From NCBI GenBank assembly GCA_027574665.1, contig CM050651.1:10355501-10419500 (forward strand): a DNA stretch of 64,000 bases, in the 5' to 3' direction. The notes under the pieces are model-generated. The model saw nothing but the letters and a program-made list of their open reading frames with translations, was not told the DNA's origin and searched no databases. Source of the DNA: Rhynochetos jubatus. Taxonomy: Eukaryota > Chordata > Aves > Eurypygiformes > Rhynochetidae. Below, piece after piece: positions 60,789 through 64,000 of the stretch. A program made the position numbers and the translations under genes. How positions within the stretch are numbered: position 1 is the stretch's first letter; each line of letters starts with the position of its first letter.

Positions 60789-63700
60789 GCAATTACAAGT
60801 AGTCCCTTCAACCAGTAAACATTTGCAACTGAGCGATATGTCAACGATCTAAATTTTCTTGTTAGCTTACATTAATACAGTATTAGTCCTTTAATAAATG
60901 GCCCCAAGTTTCTCGTAATGTCAGTCTAGGAACTATTATTAGCAATTATTTCACTCTTTTAAAAATATGCCAACTGAAATCTCTTCAACTCGAGGGAGTA
61001 TCTTTGTCCTTACAAAGACTTCCAAGACAACTTGGAAATTAAATGTATAATTACCAAATAACTTGAAAACAGTTAGATTAATCAACAGTTTTACCGGAAT
61101 ACCCCTAAGTCTAAGGTTTTTTGTTCCTTTGAAGGGAGTGACTTCTGCTAGACACAGAAAACTGTGGTAAGTAAATCCCAAGCAAAAACTGCTACACCCT
61201 TCCCAATGAGAATTTTTATTTGTGATATCTGCTTCTAATTAAATAACTGCACTATATTATTCATACCAAGGCCCAATCCTTTGCCCTTTAAAGTCAATGG
61301 CAAAGCTCCCATTGAGTTCATGGGAAAAATGTAACTCCTTTGTTAAGGTTTCCTTCATAGCAATTTCAACTGTTCGGTTTTTAAACAAAGATGCAGGTTT
61401 GCTACCTTTGTCCGCAGACAACAAGCAATTCCTGATACTCCCTGTGTTAGGCAGAGAGTACTAGGAAGGGGAAATTTAGTCTTATTGAATTATGGTCCCC
61501 TGTCATTCCGTTTGTTTTTCTTTCTGTTACTGTAAAGGGCCACAATGGACATATGATTGTCTTGCATTATCTTTATTTTAGAAACCTTCTTGAAATTCAA
61601 TATTGTAGCAATTTAGGCCATGCGTGGCATGTTTATGCAAAAGAGAACACAGCAAATGAAACCAGCAGTATAGCAAACCATAGCTTACCTACTTTATTCA
61701 TCGTTTTGACCCATCATCAGTTCATCTGCCAGTGAATTGTAATATAAAACGTGCTTACAAAAAACCAAAGTACCAAGCTTTCTAAACGGGACCATATTTC
61801 TAAAATATACTTAGAAAAATGCAAGTTTATAAAATAGTGATTCTAAAGCTACGCAGGTCACAATGACGTAACTCCTTTTAAGCAAATGGTTGCACGTGCA
61901 TTTCATGCCCCATCTCAGAGGTAGGAAGGAAATATCAAAAAGGAAGGAAACTTAAAGAATTCAAAGTATGTTTTTGTGGAAGTAGAAAGAAGACTTGTAG
62001 AGTGCTTCCCTGCTAAACAAGACAAGAAGATTCTGTGCTGTGCCCAGGACTGCAGTACATGATACAGAGCTCAGGGTATAAGCCCCTTGGCTCTAGCGAG
62101 CTTAGAGCGCGGTTTTCATTATGATTTACCTTCCACATAAGAAACAAAAAGCAGCCACTTCTTTACCATTCCTAGCACCCCACTGAGAGCAAGGTGCTGA
62201 GGTGTTATGAAGATTTTTGGCTTTCATGCTCAACACCATGTTATGTTGGCAGGTAACCAAAAAATAGCACTTTGATTTTGGTGCATGCTGAAGTATTTCA
62301 GTCTAAATATGCATTAGTCTCATCTTAACATCCCCACTGACTATGGACTGCAGATTCTAATGAAATGGGACAGATGGGAAAAATTAGAGAAAAGGAAAAA
62401 GAAATCCGCTGTGTAACTTGTGTACATTAGGTCTGAAATTTAAAACCTTCAAGCTGATATCCAGGGGTTTTTTTTTACTGCCAGTTTCGTTCCAGCCAAT
62501 GAACAGTGCTCGTAAGTACTGGTTGCAATCTGAATGTTATCATTTTTGTCCACAGTTAATTCTGTGCACAGAATTGTTCCTCTTAAAGTTGAAGTTATCT
62601 CTGCAAATCAGGCTAATTTTATAGAGTGCTAAGCATTTCATCCATGAAATATGGTCCCTTAAAGTAATTTCTGCTCTAAATATTTCTGCTGTAAATACAA
62701 AGAATGCTGAGTTCTGTATTTGGAAGAAAGCCCTTGCATGATATGCATAAATTGCTGGCTGTATCCTCTCAAACTAACTGACACAGTCCTAAAGGGTTTT
62801 GTAAACAGCATTTCCTGTTGTGATATTTTAATATGATCTTGGCCAAAAGTCTTACTGTTCCATTCACATTCCCAGTAAGAATGCAATGGCGGAAAGTACA
62901 GAACAATGAAATGCAATAATATCATGCAGTGTATTTTAAATGTTTCCAGCAAAGAACCTAAAAAATGAAGCAAGACTCTATGCAAAGCAGCTAATCTAAT
63001 TTAGGAATACACTGCTTGGTTTTTTTAGTTTGTTTAGTTTAAATTAGTGTGAATTATGTTGTTCATTCTATTCCATTGAAAACTCTCCTAGCATGAGAGT
63101 TGAGAAAGTATCTATTGGAAACAAGCAGAAATGAATACTACCATGTAACCAAAGCATGCTTGATTTTGCCTAAATACTGTGGAAAGTATCCCAAAACCAG
63201 CTTGGTATCTAGTTCTGTATATCCAAAACAGGATATACAATCATGTGCTGGTTCAGCCTGCACTTTTTAAACAACTAGATGGGTCTTTAGTACTAAAATT
63301 TCCACTGGCACAAGAGCTGGAATGAAAAAGCTTTTAAATTAGAAAACAGAGACCCCTGACTTTTGGAAGAACATTTCAACCTTTGCTGGTAAAGGCGTAT
63401 GAAAGGTTTTTCCTTGTTATTTTTCTGTATCTAACTAACAATGGCAGATTTTCAGGAACAGAATTACATAGCAGTAGCCTATTTTAGTTAGCTTTTGAGA
63501 ATTTTAATTTGTTCCTTTGTGTTTCAAAATAAATTAACCTAACCTCTGTAAAGCCCAGCTTCTTCCCAGTTTGTCAATGGAAGTTCTGTAATTTACTTAA
63601 ATAGAAGCTGAACTATGTCATCTAAACATGTGCAAAAATATATTGGTTATTAAATTGGGTCAGTGCTTGTAACAGAGTCAAAATCCTCTCCAGAAAAGAC

Positions 63701-64000
63701 AGAAAACCCCACCATTTTCCATGTAAGTCCTTATGTGAAAGAATATGTAAATATGCCTTACAGGGTTTTCTGAATATCAGCAAATACTGGCTGTGTCAGA
63801 TGGCCTGAAGAGTGAATTTGAGAATAAGAGCTTGTCCAGACTGCAAAAACAAACTATGTTTGGAAATGTATTAGCTAGCAAATTTAAACAAACAGTTTTA
63901 AATAAAGTCCAAGTAAGGCAAGTTGTGTTTAAAATCATGTGGGTTAACTCTAAACTCCCCTCCTTTGCTGCCAAAGTTCAACTAGCATGTTTTAATCATG
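60789..64000. other. Unique intronic sequence to window end
   Basis: AT-rich DNA. Apart from the possible old repeat at 61262-61325 nothing is recognised. The first PDZ exon was looked for here and not seen. Confidence 0.5.
61262..61325. repeat. Possible ancient sauropsid interspersed repeat
   Basis: GCCCAATCCTTTGCC, AAAGTCAATGGCAAAGCTCC and CATTGAGTTCATGGG resemble a motif ('cctgatcctgc...aagtcaatggcaaaactcccattgacttcaatggg') that I recall as common in reptile and turtle genomes. Family assignment is uncertain. Confidence 0.35.

Larger units (their letters stand above)
9437..64000 (-). other. SYNPO2: Long SYNPO2 intron (first coding intron), 3' 54.5 kb
   Basis: No sequence resembling the first PDZ half (a start Met, then Gly-Gly-Ala-Pro-Trp-Gly-Phe and a splice donor) was found upstream of the PDZ exon, nor any recognisable exon of another gene on either strand. 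The simplest reading is that the rest of the window is intron. Mammalian SYNPO2 also has a very long first intron. The contents are AT-rich unique sequence, CR1 fragments, small tandem repeats and the candidate regulatory sites listed separately. A nested non-coding gene cannot be excluded by eye. Confidence 0.75.

Overview
The window looks like nuclear DNA from a bird. It is AT-rich, exons are sparse and split by GT-AG introns, and the dominant interspersed repeat is CR1, the chicken-repeat LINE, with five copies carrying the typical sauropsid 3' end plus one older relative. I saw no prokaryotic signals, rRNA, tRNA, CRISPR array or intact mobile element.

Only one protein-coding gene can be supported. 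It is SYNPO2 (synaptopodin-2, or myopodin) on the minus strand, an actin-binding Z-disc and stress-fibre adaptor of striated and smooth muscle. Three consecutive coding exons are present. They are the second half of the PDZ domain (9436 to 9285), a middle exon (5006 to 4213) and the start of the large exon (895 down to the window edge). Both junctions between them keep the reading frame: each splits an arginine codon, and together they give about 613 codons without a stop. The exon for the N-terminus and first half of the PDZ domain was not found, so 9437-64000 is read as the 3' part of a first coding intron of at least 54.5 kb. The 3' end of the gene lies beyond position 1.

Layout: 1-895 large exon; 896-4212 intron; 4213-5006 middle exon; 5007-9284 intron with two ancient MIR-like SINE pieces close to the PDZ exon; 9285-9436 PDZ exon; 9437-64000 long intron. 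Inside that intron are a short, dense CpG island with a textbook CTCF motif (about 24.80-25.05 kb), two G-quadruplex motifs near 20 kb, a MEF2 / TATA-CArG cluster near 23.3 kb and a pair of perfect CArG boxes near 45 kb. It also holds a recent 68-bp tandem duplication near 42 kb, smaller tandem repeats and most of the CR1 copies. These could be regulatory elements of a muscle gene, but that is inference from motifs; no sequence alignment or expression data could be consulted.

I found no convincing new biological system. The items most worth checking are the intronic CpG island with its CTCF site, the paired CArG boxes, the MEF2/TATA cluster, and the weak splice donor of the PDZ exon, where read-through would add a hydrophobic tail.
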